Shown here piece by piece: positions 1 through 5,968 of a stretch of 5,968 nucleotides of DNA. The DNA is from Elusimicrobiota bacterium (GTDB lineage Bacteria > Ratteibacteria > UBA8468 > B48-G9 > JAFGKM01). Under the pieces are notes generated by a model that saw only the letters and a list, made by a program, of their open reading frames with translations, was not told the origin of the DNA and did no database searches. The stretch is from assembly GCA_012515635.1 (NCBI GenBank), contig JAAYXZ010000170.1, positions 1 to 5,968 of the forward strand. The letters run 5' to 3'. The position numbers and the translations under genes are program-made. Position 1 is the first letter of the stretch, and every line of letters starts with the position of its first letter.

Positions 1-764
1 GCATAGAACTTGGATTTGGCGCTGGCGAGTTTTCTCCCGGCATAAGCAGGGAAAGATGCAAGGAGATAAAAAAATTTGCCGATTCCCTCGGCGTAAAGAT
101 AGATACCTGCGCTACAGGCGTTCATTGGGAGTTGTCTCTCTCATCTCCTTCTGTGGCGACAAGAAAAAAGGCGATTGCCTTTACAAAGGAATATCTACAA
201 GCGGCGTCTTGGGTTGGAGCGAAGGTGTGCCTTGTTTTGCCGGGCGTTGTATATGTGCCTTGGGAAGAAAAGGCGCCAGTGGTCCCTTATGTAAAAGTGT
301 TGGAATTGGCAACGTCTTCCATAAAGGAACTTATTCCTGTTGCTAAAAAGGCAGGGGTTAAGATAGGCGTGGAGAATGTATGGAACGGTTTTCTTACCGA
401 CCCGTTGTCTATGAGAATGTTTATTGACCAGTTTAATACCAGTTATGTGGGGGCATACTTTGATACGGCCAACTGCGTTATTAACGGTTATCCTGAACAC
501 TGGATAGAAATTCTCGGGAAAAAACTGGTAGCCATCCATGCGAAGAACTTCAAAAGAATGGATGGAGCCGGCGGACTCAAAGGACAAGTAGATGACTTGT
601 CAAAAGGAGATGTGGATTTTAAGGCAGTAATAAAGGAGTTGAAAAAAGTAAAATATACAGGACCTATTACTGCGGAGATGCTTCCTTATGGTCGTGATAT
701 CCCTGATATGAAACTGGCTAAAGATACAGCAAAGAAACTGTTGAAAATCTTTAGAGGCAAATAA
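1..764 (+). CDS. Sugar phosphate isomerase/epimerase (TIM barrel, AP endonuclease 2-like fold), 5'-truncated by the window
   Basis: The frame is open from base 3 to the TAA at 762-764, giving 253 visible residues. The gene therefore starts outside the window, and the TTG at 132 is an internal codon. Visible residues 1-12 (IELGFGAGEFSP) resemble the region just after the first barrel strand, so perhaps 30 residues are missing. The family (Pfam AP_endonuc_2, including hydroxypyruvate isomerases and L-xylulose/L-ribulose-5-phosphate 3-epimerases) uses a divalent metal held by Glu, Asp, His and Glu residues. Candidate ligands are Glu124 in GVENVWN, Asp154 in YFDTANC, His179 in IHAKNF and Glu225 in ITAEML. 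The stretch KGDVDF at about 201-206 also fits the 'G.G.vdf' element before the last helix. The sugar substrate cannot be told from sequence. No signal peptide can be assessed because the N-terminus is missing. It converges on uvrB, and upstream partners are not visible. Fold assignment is strong and the exact reaction is open. Confidence 0.88.
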   Translation, partial: IELGFGAGEFSPGISRERCKEIKKFADSLGVKIDTCATGVHWELSLSSPSVATRKKAIAFTKEYLQAASWVGAKVCLVLPGVVYVPWEEKAPVVPYVKVLELATSSIKELIPVAKKAGVKIGVENVWNGFLTDPLSMRMFIDQFNTSYVGAYFDTANCVINGYPEHWIEILGKKLVAIHAKNFKRMDGAGGLKGQVDDLSKGDVDFKAVIKELKKVKYTGPITAEMLPYGRDIPDMKLAKDTAKKLLKIFRGK

Positions 765-843
765 ATATCGCATAGGTTCGGGTATATTGAAATGTTTGTT
801 GGCTGATGCCGAAGATGGGGGAATAGTTGCTGTCTCTATCAGT
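765..843. other. Convergent intergenic gap without a recognisable terminator
   Basis: These 79 bases separate the stop codons of two convergent genes. The best local fold is a trivial GGC-TGAT-GCC stem-loop, and no run of T follows a stem on either strand. I see no open frame with a start site and no RNA gene. Transcripts from both sides may read into each other or end by another mechanism. Confidence 0.5.
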
Positions 844-2847
844 TCACTTTTCTTTTTGCAGGTTTTTCATTCTTTCCCTGTAATATATTGCCTCTTCAAA
901 ATCCAGACGTTTTGCGGCGGCTGTCATCTTCTTTTCAAGACGTTTCAATGTTTGGAAAAGGTCTTTGCCGTAGTATTCCTCTTCTTTGTCTTCCATTATC
1001 TTATCTGCTAACCGTTTTTTACTCCCTATAATTTCGGTTATACTCTTATAAATGGGTTTTTCAACGGATTTAGCCGTAATATTATATTTCTTGTTATGCG
1101 CTATCTGTTTTTTTCGTCTCCTCTCGGTCTCTTTTACGGTCTCTTTTATCGCAGATGTATATCTGTCTGCATACATTATCACCTCACCGTCAATACTTCT
1201 TGCAGCCCTTCCCGATATCTGTATAAGGGAAGTCGTGGACCTTAAGAACCCTTCCTTATCCGCATCAAGGATGATTACCAAACTTACCTCAGGCAGGTCT
1301 AACCCTTCCCTTAAAAGATTGATACCAACAAGCACATCAAATTTTGCTTCCCTTAAATTTTTCAAAATCTCAATTCTTTCAAGAGTGTCTATCTCATAGT
1401 GCAGGTAATGCACTTTGATACCAAACTCTTTTAAGTAATCCGCAATCTCCTCGGCAAGATTTTTGCTTACTGTTATTACAAGGACACGCTGTTTTTTTGC
1501 TACACGCTCCTTTATTCGCACAATCAAGTCCTTTATCTGGTTTTTAGTAGGTATTATTGTAATAGGCGGGTCTATCAATCCTGTGGGGCGTATTATCTGT
1601 TCCGCAATCAACGGCGAGGTCTCTCCTATCGTTTTTACGTTGCACTGTTGCAGTTCGTATTTACCTGGTGTTGCGGATAGATATATTACCTGATTCAACA
1701 TCTTTTCAAATTCCTGAAACATAAGCGGACGGTTATCAAGAGCCGACGGCAATCTGAACCCGTATTCCACAAGTGTCTCTTTTCTTGACCTGTCTCCGAA
1801 GAACATTCCTCTTATCTGTGGCGTTGTGACATGTGATTCATCAATAAACATAAGAAAGTTTTCGGGAAAATAGTCAAGCAGAACCTCCGGTCGTTCACCC
1901 GGCAGGCGTCCCGAAAGGTGTCTGCTGTAGTTTTCAATCCCCTGACAGTATCCCAACTCTTCGAGCATCTCCATATCGTTAAGAGTCCGCTGTTCTATTC
2001 TTTCCGCTTCCAGTGGTTTGTTTGCCTTTTTGAAAAACTCAACCCTCTCCTCCATCTCCTCTTTTATGGTTCCAATAGCCCGTATAAGTTTTTCCTTAGG
2101 CGTGACAAAATGTTTTGCAGGGTATAAAAAAATCTCATTCTCTTTGGATAAAACTTCTCCTGTAAGAGAATCAAATTTTGCAATTTTTGTGATGGTATTG
2201 CCTATAATGCTGATTCTTACACCTATCTCCTCATACGAAGGTATAACCTCTATATTATTCCCTCTTACCCGAAATTTTCCCCTGATTAAATCAAACTCAT
2301 TTCTTTCGTGTTGTGTTGCCACTAACCACTTTAATATGGCTTTTCTGTCTATACGTTGCCCGTTAACAAGATGTAGCATCATTGCCTTATGGTCTTCAGG
2401 GCTTCCTATGGGATATATGCAAGAGACGCTGGCAACTATTATCACGTCTTTTGCTGAGAGAAGTGAACTTGTAGCGGCAAGCCGCAGGCGGTCAAGGTCC
2501 TCGTTTATAGCGGCATCCTTTTCAATATAGGTATCTGTTGAAGGGATATATGCCTCCGGCTGATAATAATCATAATAACTTACAAAATACCGCACTCTGT
2601 TTTCAGGGAAAAACTCTCTGAATTCACTGTATAATTGGGCTGCAAGTGTTTTGTTGTGCGATATGATGAGGGCTGGGCGGTTCATTGCTTCTATGACATT
2701 AGCCATAGTAAATGTCTTTCCGCTCCCTGTTACCCCTAAAAGTATCTGTTGTCTCTCTTCCCTTTCCAGGTTTTTTATGAGCGTTTCTATCGCTTTTGGC
2801 TGGTCGCCCGCAGGTTTATAGGAAGAGACAAGTTTAAACTTTTCCAT
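844..2847 (-). CDS. uvrB: UvrABC excinuclease subunit B (damage-verifying helicase of nucleotide excision repair)
   Basis: UvrB takes over DNA damage from UvrA, uses ATP to insert a beta-hairpin between the strands, and recruits UvrC for the dual incision. The 667 residues match the family's usual length (E. coli about 673). In order: the start MEKFKLVSSYKPAGDQPKAI, Walker A GVTGSGKT (38-45), the tyrosine-rich hairpin YYDYYQPEAY (91-100), a conserved GYCQGIENYSRHLSGR block (299-314), the DESH box (336-339), SATPG (391-395), VGINLLREGLDLPE (507-520), motif VI QISGRAAR (543-550) and a C-terminal UVR motif (about 632-666) that contacts UvrC. The start is fixed by the family-typical N-terminus, although the nearest G-rich stretch (2862-2866) lies 14 bases upstream, far for a ribosome site. 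No LexA-type operator is visible. Several usually invariant positions differ (see findings), but the ATPase and hairpin residues are intact, so it is probably functional. Identity is certain. Confidence 0.98.
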   Translation of the reverse strand: MEKFKLVSSYKPAGDQPKAIETLIKNLEREERQQILLGVTGSGKTFTMANVIEAMNRPALIISHNKTLAAQLYSEFREFFPENRVRYFVSYYDYYQPEAYIPSTDTYIEKDAAINEDLDRLRLAATSSLLSAKDVIIVASVSCIYPIGSPEDHKAMMLHLVNGQRIDRKAILKWLVATQHERNEFDLIRGKFRVRGNNIEVIPSYEEIGVRISIIGNTITKIAKFDSLTGEVLSKENEIFLYPAKHFVTPKEKLIRAIGTIKEEMEERVEFFKKANKPLEAERIEQRTLNDMEMLEELGYCQGIENYSRHLSGRLPGERPEVLLDYFPENFLMFIDESHVTTPQIRGMFFGDRSRKETLVEYGFRLPSALDNRPLMFQEFEKMLNQVIYLSATPGKYELQQCNVKTIGETSPLIAEQIIRPTGLIDPPITIIPTKNQIKDLIVRIKERVAKKQRVLVITVSKNLAEEIADYLKEFGIKVHYLHYEIDTLERIEILKNLREAKFDVLVGINLLREGLDLPEVSLVIILDADKEGFLRSTTSLIQISGRAARSIDGEVIMYADRYTSAIKETVKETERRRKKQIAHNKKYNITAKSVEKPIYKSITEIIGSKKRLADKIMEDKEEEYYGKDLFQTLKRLEKKMTAAAKRLDFEEAIYYRERMKNLQKEK

Positions 2848-2855
2848 AATCTATT

Positions 2856-2885
2856 ATTATACCCCCATTCTCTTTTCTGTGTAAT
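2856..2885 (-). promoter_or_regulatory. Putative uvrB promoter at the start codon
   Basis: Reading the minus strand, a perfect TATAAT lies at 2861-2856, eight bases before the uvrB ATG. ATTACA at 2885-2880 (4 of 6 matches to TTGACA) stands 18 bases upstream of it. A sigma-70-type start site would fall at or next to the ATG, giving a leaderless or nearly leaderless mRNA, which agrees with the lack of a well-placed Shine-Dalgarno. This is inferred from consensus match only, and AT-rich DNA produces such boxes by chance. Confidence 0.45.
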
Positions 2886-2891
2886 CATCGG

Positions 2892-2924
2892 GTTTTTCCA
2901 TACTCAGTCAGATAAAGGAAAAAC
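2892..2924. repeat. 8-bp perfect inverted repeat between the UDPGP gene and uvrB
   Basis: GTTTTTCC at 2892-2899 and GGAAAAAC at 2917-2924 are exact reverse complements separated by 17 bases. The stem is mostly A-T and no T-run follows it on the minus strand, so it is a poor intrinsic terminator. It lies just upstream of the proposed uvrB promoter and after the stop of the preceding gene, so it could be a weak transcript-end hairpin, a protein-binding site, or chance. Confidence 0.35.
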
Positions 2925-2945
2925 ATTAAACGGGAGAAGATGCTT

Positions 2946-4292
2946 TTATTCTATATAGGTCTCTTCTACTATCTCTTTGGATTGAATTTTTTGTGTGAGA
3001 GTGGACATATCACATAAAGGGCTTATCTCTATGTTAACGCCAGGGGATACTTTTATCCCTGCGTTTTTAAGTTGTTTTCTGTAAAAACCCAGCATTGCTT
3101 TTTTTACCTCTGAGGGGGAGTCGTTCCCCTCTTTGTTTTTGAGGGGGGCAAACTCATCTTCTCTGAGCGTTTCAACACAGCATATCTTGTCAGTGAAAGA
3201 GAGGGCATCAAAGACAAAGGTCTCAAACTTCCAAACATCTCTCTCTCCTCCGGTCATCTTCTTTATCTGTTTGTGATAAGGCAGGACAAATCCCTCTTGA
3301 TTGAGTTTTTTGATAAAAGATGTCTCTATAAAATGTATTCCTATATTTCCTGCCCAAAATAAGGGGTTATCGCAGGTATCTTTCTTGTATTTCAAATCAT
3401 CGGGAAATTCTGTATATTCTATAATCATCGGCTTACCGTCTGCCATAACAATATGCCCCACTTTCTCCTCAGGGTTCCTCTTTCTCAATGCTTTTAAAGA
3501 AAATTCAGCGCCCTCTGTTATATGGCACCCTAAAAAGACCGGGTCGCCCACATTGACAAGAGGGTTATCTATATGACAGTAAAAAACCCGCTTTATTCCC
3601 ATATCTTCTATTTTTGTTATAAGTCCCGATTCCCAGACAGCTTTCAGGGAACCTCCATGTCCGTCAGGATTGCCTAATATAGAAGTTCTGTCTTTTATTA
3701 TAAGTTTTCTGTCAAATGTTAAGGAGGGGAGAATATCCTGACAGAAGAAGAACACGCTTCTCTCATCTATACCGAAAAAACCGTTATTTTTAAAGAACTC
3801 TTTTGTCTCCTTGTCAGTATCCGGATTGGTCATTATAAGAAGTGGAATCTTTACATTATATTTCAAGGAGAGCGATAATATCTTCTCTGAGAATATCTGG
3901 AACAGCGATTTTTCTTTAACGGGAGAGATGGGATACATACCTTTAGGATAGGGATAGGCAAGGCGAGTGCCTTGACCGCCAGCAACTATCATTACAGCAA
4001 TCTCTCCTTTGCTGATGCTGGATGCGCCTATCAGTGATATCTTGTCGGGCTTTTCCCTATGCCTGTCAATGCTTATTATAACCGGCGGTTGTATGTCTTG
4101 GCAGGTTCTGGATTTTTTCTGCGCTGTGTTAGATGATGACTGCTCATATAATTGGAAGACAAGCTCAAAATTCATAGCGGCAAGATTTTTTATAAAGACG
4201 ATCTTTTCGTTCCCTGAAAGGCCTTGTATATGTTCTATGATATGTGTTTGTCTGTATCGTTTAAGTTGAGCCGATAATTTTTGTAAATCCAT
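2946..4292 (-). CDS. UDPGP-family (eukaryotic-type) nucleotide-sugar pyrophosphorylase, UDP-N-acetylhexosamine pyrophosphorylase-like
   Basis: The family joins UTP and a sugar-1-phosphate to give a UDP-sugar and pyrophosphate in the cytoplasm. Over 448 residues the protein follows the eukaryotic UAP1/QRI1 layout. There is a helical N-terminus with AAMNFELVFQLYEQ (38-51), and the nucleotide-binding signature VAGGQGTRL (103-111) followed by YPKGMYPI (115-122) and SLFQIFSEKI (129-138). Next come NPDGHGG (208-214), a YCHIDNPLV strand (238-246) with a likely metal-binding Asp242, AGNIGIHF (314-321), LREDEFAPLKN (376-386), and a C-terminal segment with GVNIEISPL (418-426). The GGQGTR form fits UDP-N-acetylglucosamine/galactosamine pyrophosphorylases better than UDP-glucose pyrophosphorylases, which usually carry GGLGT. 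An Ala replaces the Gly that usually follows GTRL. The length is shorter than animal UAP1 (about 505-520). The start has a clear AAGGAG ribosome site. It is unrelated to the usual bacterial GlmU. The exact sugar is unproven, and bacterial members are often labelled simply UDPGP type 1 family. Confidence 0.9.
   Translation of the reverse strand: MDLQKLSAQLKRYRQTHIIEHIQGLSGNEKIVFIKNLAAMNFELVFQLYEQSSSNTAQKKSRTCQDIQPPVIISIDRHREKPDKISLIGASSISKGEIAVMIVAGGQGTRLAYPYPKGMYPISPVKEKSLFQIFSEKILSLSLKYNVKIPLLIMTNPDTDKETKEFFKNNGFFGIDERSVFFFCQDILPSLTFDRKLIIKDRTSILGNPDGHGGSLKAVWESGLITKIEDMGIKRVFYCHIDNPLVNVGDPVFLGCHITEGAEFSLKALRKRNPEEKVGHIVMADGKPMIIEYTEFPDDLKYKKDTCDNPLFWAGNIGIHFIETSFIKKLNQEGFVLPYHKQIKKMTGGERDVWKFETFVFDALSFTDKICCVETLREDEFAPLKNKEGNDSPSEVKKAMLGFYRKQLKNAGIKVSPGVNIEISPLCDMSTLTQKIQSKEIVEETYIE
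3112..3146. repeat. GC-rich three-part inverted repeat inside the UDPGP gene, terminator-like on the + strand
   Basis: GAGGGG at 3112-3117, CCCCTC at 3126-3131 and GAGGGG again at 3141-3146 mean the central block can pair with either flank. On the + strand (antisense to the gene) the left hairpin has a 6-bp GC-rich stem, extendable by a G-U pair, and is followed at once by TTTGTTTTT. This is the look of an intrinsic terminator. The right hairpin would bury that T-run in its loop. It encodes the variable linker after LREDEFAPLKN. The pairing is directly visible, and any role is inference. Confidence 0.4.
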
Positions 4293-4297
4293 ACCTT

Positions 4298-4303
4298 CTC
4301 CTT
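4298..4303 (-). promoter_or_regulatory. Ribosome binding site of the UDPGP-family gene
   Basis: AAGGAG reads on the minus strand five bases before the ATG at 4292-4290. This fixes the start and is the only textbook Shine-Dalgarno at a gene start in the window, in contrast with uvrB and miaA. Confidence 0.8.
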
Positions 4304-4327
4304 TAGGGTTATTATATGGTATTCTTA

Positions 4328-4357
4328 ATTATAGTATGGCTCCAGAGAAAAAGGCAA
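4328..4357 (-). promoter_or_regulatory. Putative promoter of the UDPGP-family gene, overlapping the miaA start
   Basis: On the minus strand a perfect TATAAT lies at 4333-4328, with TTGCCT (4 of 6 to TTGACA) at 4357-4352, an 18-base spacer away. The leader would be about 28 bases and would include the AAGGAG. A second TATAAT at 4316-4311 is an alternative -10 but has no good -35 partner. If the first is used, RNA polymerase at this promoter covers the beginning of miaA, so the two divergent genes could interfere with one another. This rests on consensus match only. Confidence 0.35.
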
Positions 4358-5280
4358 AAAAGAAACTGATTGTTATAGGCGGACCTACGGGAATAGGCAA
4401 ATCATTTGTTGCATATAACGTTGCCCTGAAAATCAGGGGAGAAATCATATCTGCGGATAGTATGCAATTTTATCGGGAGATTAACATAGGGACTGACAAA
4501 GTCCCGATGGAGATACGTGAAAAAATCCCGCATTACCTAATAGATTTCCTTTCTCTACGTGATGAATTTGATGTATATCAATTCGTAAAACAAACAACGG
4601 AAAAGATAGATGCGATTCATAAAAAAGGCGGAATACCGATAGTGGTGGGCGGTAGCGGTCTGTATCTGCGAAGTTTGTTCACAGGTATTTTTTATATCCC
4701 CGAAGATACGAAAGATACTCTGAAAGAGATAAGAGATAATCTTGAAAAAGAAAAGACAGATGCGCTTTATAAAAAACTAAAGATAACAGACCCTGATACC
4801 GCAAAAAACTTACACCCCAATGATAAAAAAAGAATACGCAGAGCCCTTGAGGTATATCTTCTTACAGGAAAGCCGATGAGTTTATGGCAGAAGGAGAAAA
4901 TATCTCCTATCTCAGAGGAGATAGAGACGGTTTATTATATACTTACAAGGGACAGAAAAGAGATGTATAATAGAATAGAACGGCGTGTGGATAAGATGTT
5001 TGAAAATGGATGGGTTGAGGAAGTTATGGGATTGAAGGAGAAGGGATTAACAGAGTATCTGCAACTGAAGGCGCCCATTGGATATAAGGAGATTCTTGGG
5101 TATCTTAATGGCGAATATGATATGGATGAAGTGAAGGACACCATAAAGCAAAAGACAAGAAATCTTGCAAAAAGACAGTTGACCTGGTTTAGAAAGGAAA
5201 GCGGCAAATGGATAGAACTTGAAGGGGAAGGGGAGAATGCCGTGGATGTGATAACAGAAACCTTTAAGGGGGGGCTATGA
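4336..5280 (+). CDS. miaA: tRNA dimethylallyltransferase (i6A37 tRNA prenyltransferase)
   Basis: MiaA transfers a dimethylallyl group from DMAPP to N6 of adenosine 37 in tRNAs that read codons starting with U. The 314 residues match the usual length. Visible motifs are the P-loop GPTGIGKS (16-23), SADSMQFYREINIGT (39-53) with catalytic-type Asp41, HYLIDFLS (66-73), GGSGLYLRSLFTG (105-117), LHPNDKKRIRRALEVYLLTGKPMS (159-182), IGYKEILGYL (248-257) and the C-terminal RNLAKRQLTWFRKE (275-288). The usual GGTGLY (GGTMLY in E. coli) is GGSGLY here, so Ser107 replaces the conserved catalytic-region Thr. It keeps the hydroxyl and is probably tolerated. The start is set by the short N-terminus before the P-loop. 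No Shine-Dalgarno precedes it, only AT-rich sequence, so initiation may be leaderless or weak. It overlaps purB by four bases. Identity is certain. Confidence 0.97.
   Translation: MAPEKKAKKKLIVIGGPTGIGKSFVAYNVALKIRGEIISADSMQFYREINIGTDKVPMEIREKIPHYLIDFLSLRDEFDVYQFVKQTTEKIDAIHKKGGIPIVVGGSGLYLRSLFTGIFYIPEDTKDTLKEIRDNLEKEKTDALYKKLKITDPDTAKNLHPNDKKRIRRALEVYLLTGKPMSLWQKEKISPISEEIETVYYILTRDRKEMYNRIERRVDKMFENGWVEEVMGLKEKGLTEYLQLKAPIGYKEILGYLNGEYDMDEVKDTIKQKTRNLAKRQLTWFRKESGKWIELEGEGENAVDVITETFKGGL
5266..5280 (+). promoter_or_regulatory. miaA stop / purB start overlap with G-rich ribosome site
   Basis: AAGGGGGGG (5266-5274) ends two bases before the purB ATG (5277-5279), and its first six bases, AAGGGG, sit five bases from it and can act as a Shine-Dalgarno. 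The ATG overlaps the miaA TGA (5278-5280) as ATGA, the classic layout for translational coupling. The start agrees with the family-typical MISRYARKEM N-terminus. Confidence 0.75.
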
Positions 5281-5968
5281 TATCAAGATATGCAAGAAAA
5301 GAGATGGCAGATATATGGAGCGAAGAGAATAAATTTAAGAGATGGCTGGATGTGGAGATATCAGCCCTTGAAGGGTGGAGTAACATCGGCGTTATTCCTA
5401 AAGATGCGGTTGATAACATAAAAAAGAGAGCAAAAATTGATGTTATGAGAATAAGCGAGATAGAGAAGACAACAAATCATGACATGATTGCATTTGTAGA
5501 GCAGGTAAGCGAAACTGTGGGAGAGGATGGCAGATACATTCATTATGGGCTTACTTCTTCCGATGTTTTGGATACTTCTCTCGCATTGTTATTGCGGGAA
5601 TCGGGCAATGCTATCTTAAAAGATATAGAAGCGCTCACAAAAACGCTTAAGGAAAAAGCGTTTGCCCTAAAAGATGTGGTTATGATGGGAAGAACACATG
5701 GTGTTCATGCAGAGCCGATTACCCTTGGTTTAAAGTTTGCGGGGTGGTATTTTGAGTTTATGAGAAACTACGATAGGATGCAAAAAGCAATAGGCGAAAT
5801 CAGTGTAGGGAAACTTTCAGGGGCGGTCGGCACATTTTCTAACATTGACCCGAGGGTGGAAGAATATGTATGTGAAAAACTTGCGTTGGAACAGGAGAAA
5901 TTTTCCACACAAATTATATCCAGAGACAGGCATTGTTATTTCTTGGGGGTTCTGGCTGTTATCGCCGC
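5277..5968 (+). CDS. purB: Adenylosuccinate lyase, 3'-truncated by the window
   Basis: PurB splits fumarate from SAICAR and from adenylosuccinate, two steps of purine nucleotide synthesis in the cytoplasm. The frame runs open from the ATG to the window edge, giving 230 full codons of an expected 430 or so. The N-terminus MISRYARKEMADIWSEENKF is typical of the Bacillus-type enzyme. Visible motifs are TTNHDMIAF (65-73) with His68, HYGLTSSDVLDT (89-100), MMGRTHGVHAEP (136-147) with His141, and VGKLSGAVGTFSNIDP (177-192). His68 and His141 fall at the same numbers as the known active-site histidines of the B. subtilis enzyme. The flexible signature loop (SSxMPxKxN) lies beyond the edge. There is no sign of frameshift. 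It is co-transcribed with miaA, most likely translationally coupled. Identity is certain. Confidence 0.97.
   Translation, partial: MISRYARKEMADIWSEENKFKRWLDVEISALEGWSNIGVIPKDAVDNIKKRAKIDVMRISEIEKTTNHDMIAFVEQVSETVGEDGRYIHYGLTSSDVLDTSLALLLRESGNAILKDIEALTKTLKEKAFALKDVVMMGRTHGVHAEPITLGLKFAGWYFEFMRNYDRMQKAIGEISVGKLSGAVGTFSNIDPRVEEYVCEKLALEQEKFSTQIISRDRHCYFLGVLAVIA

Noticed and set aside
132..134. TTG as the start of the isomerase/epimerase gene
   Set aside because: The frame upstream of it is open to the window edge and encodes family-like sequence (GIELGF-type segment and ATGVHW), so the TTG is an internal codon.
56..346. Alternative + strand frame of 96 codons at the left edge
   Set aside because: It overlaps the isomerase/epimerase frame, which runs open from base 3 and carries conserved motifs. 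The alternative is Cys/Gly/Arg-rich and unlike a known family.
195..587. Open frame of 130 codons on the minus strand inside the isomerase/epimerase gene
   Set aside because: It lies wholly antisense to a gene with clear family motifs, its translation resembles nothing I know, and it has no ribosome site that I could see.
765..843. Bidirectional terminator between the convergent genes
   Set aside because: The only stem is three base pairs and no T-run follows on either strand.
787..1011. Small + strand frame covering the convergent gap and the uvrB 3' end
   Set aside because: Most of it is antisense to the UvrB UVR motif. It is a hydrophobic shadow with no start signal.
2018..2530. Open frame of 170 codons on the + strand inside uvrB
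   Set aside because: It is antisense to the strongly conserved UvrB coding sequence. Its hydrophobic/Ser-rich translation is typical of a reverse-complement shadow.
2848..2945. LexA/SOS operator upstream of uvrB
   Set aside because: Neither CTGT-N8-ACAG nor GAAC-N4-GTTC can be found in the gap.
5361..5543. Minus-strand frame of 60 codons inside purB
   Set aside because: It is antisense to conserved PurB residues, including the His68 region, with no supporting signal.

Overview
The window is a compact stretch of bacterial chromosome holding five protein-coding genes and almost no non-coding DNA. Three are easily recognised housekeeping genes: uvrB, miaA and the 5' part of purB. The other two are the 3' part of a TIM-barrel sugar-phosphate isomerase/epimerase gene and a complete eukaryotic-type (UDPGP family) nucleotide-sugar pyrophosphorylase gene. 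I see no tRNA, rRNA, CRISPR array, insertion sequence, phage gene or plasmid gene.

Layout: the isomerase/epimerase gene enters from the left edge on the + strand and ends at 764. It converges on uvrB across a 79-bp gap with no clear terminator. uvrB (minus) lies downstream of the UDPGP-family gene (minus), with 98 bp between them. That gap holds a good TATAAT box placed so close to the uvrB start that transcripts would be leaderless or nearly so. The UDPGP gene and miaA diverge from a 43-bp intergenic region. miaA and purB (both +) overlap by four bases (ATGA) and look translationally coupled. purB runs off the right edge.

The functions are DNA repair (UvrB), nucleotide-sugar supply for envelope or glycan synthesis (UDPGP protein), tRNA A37 prenylation (MiaA), purine synthesis (PurB) and carbohydrate metabolism (isomerase/epimerase). 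They do not form one pathway. The arrangement looks like ordinary chromosomal packing of two divergent transcription units.

Organism: a bacterium with moderately AT-rich, purine-biased coding strands and very short intergenic gaps. A UDP-N-acetylhexosamine-pyrophosphorylase-like gene of the eukaryotic family, together with a UvrB that departs from consensus at several usually invariant positions, suggests a deep-branching or uncultivated lineage. PVC-related or Omnitrophota-like candidate phyla would fit, but that is inference from memory and not firm. I found no convincing undescribed system. The points most worth a second look are the divergent UvrB motifs, the promoter hugging the uvrB start, a G7 run exactly phased to allow a MiaA-PurB frame fusion, and a three-part inverted repeat inside the UDPGP gene.
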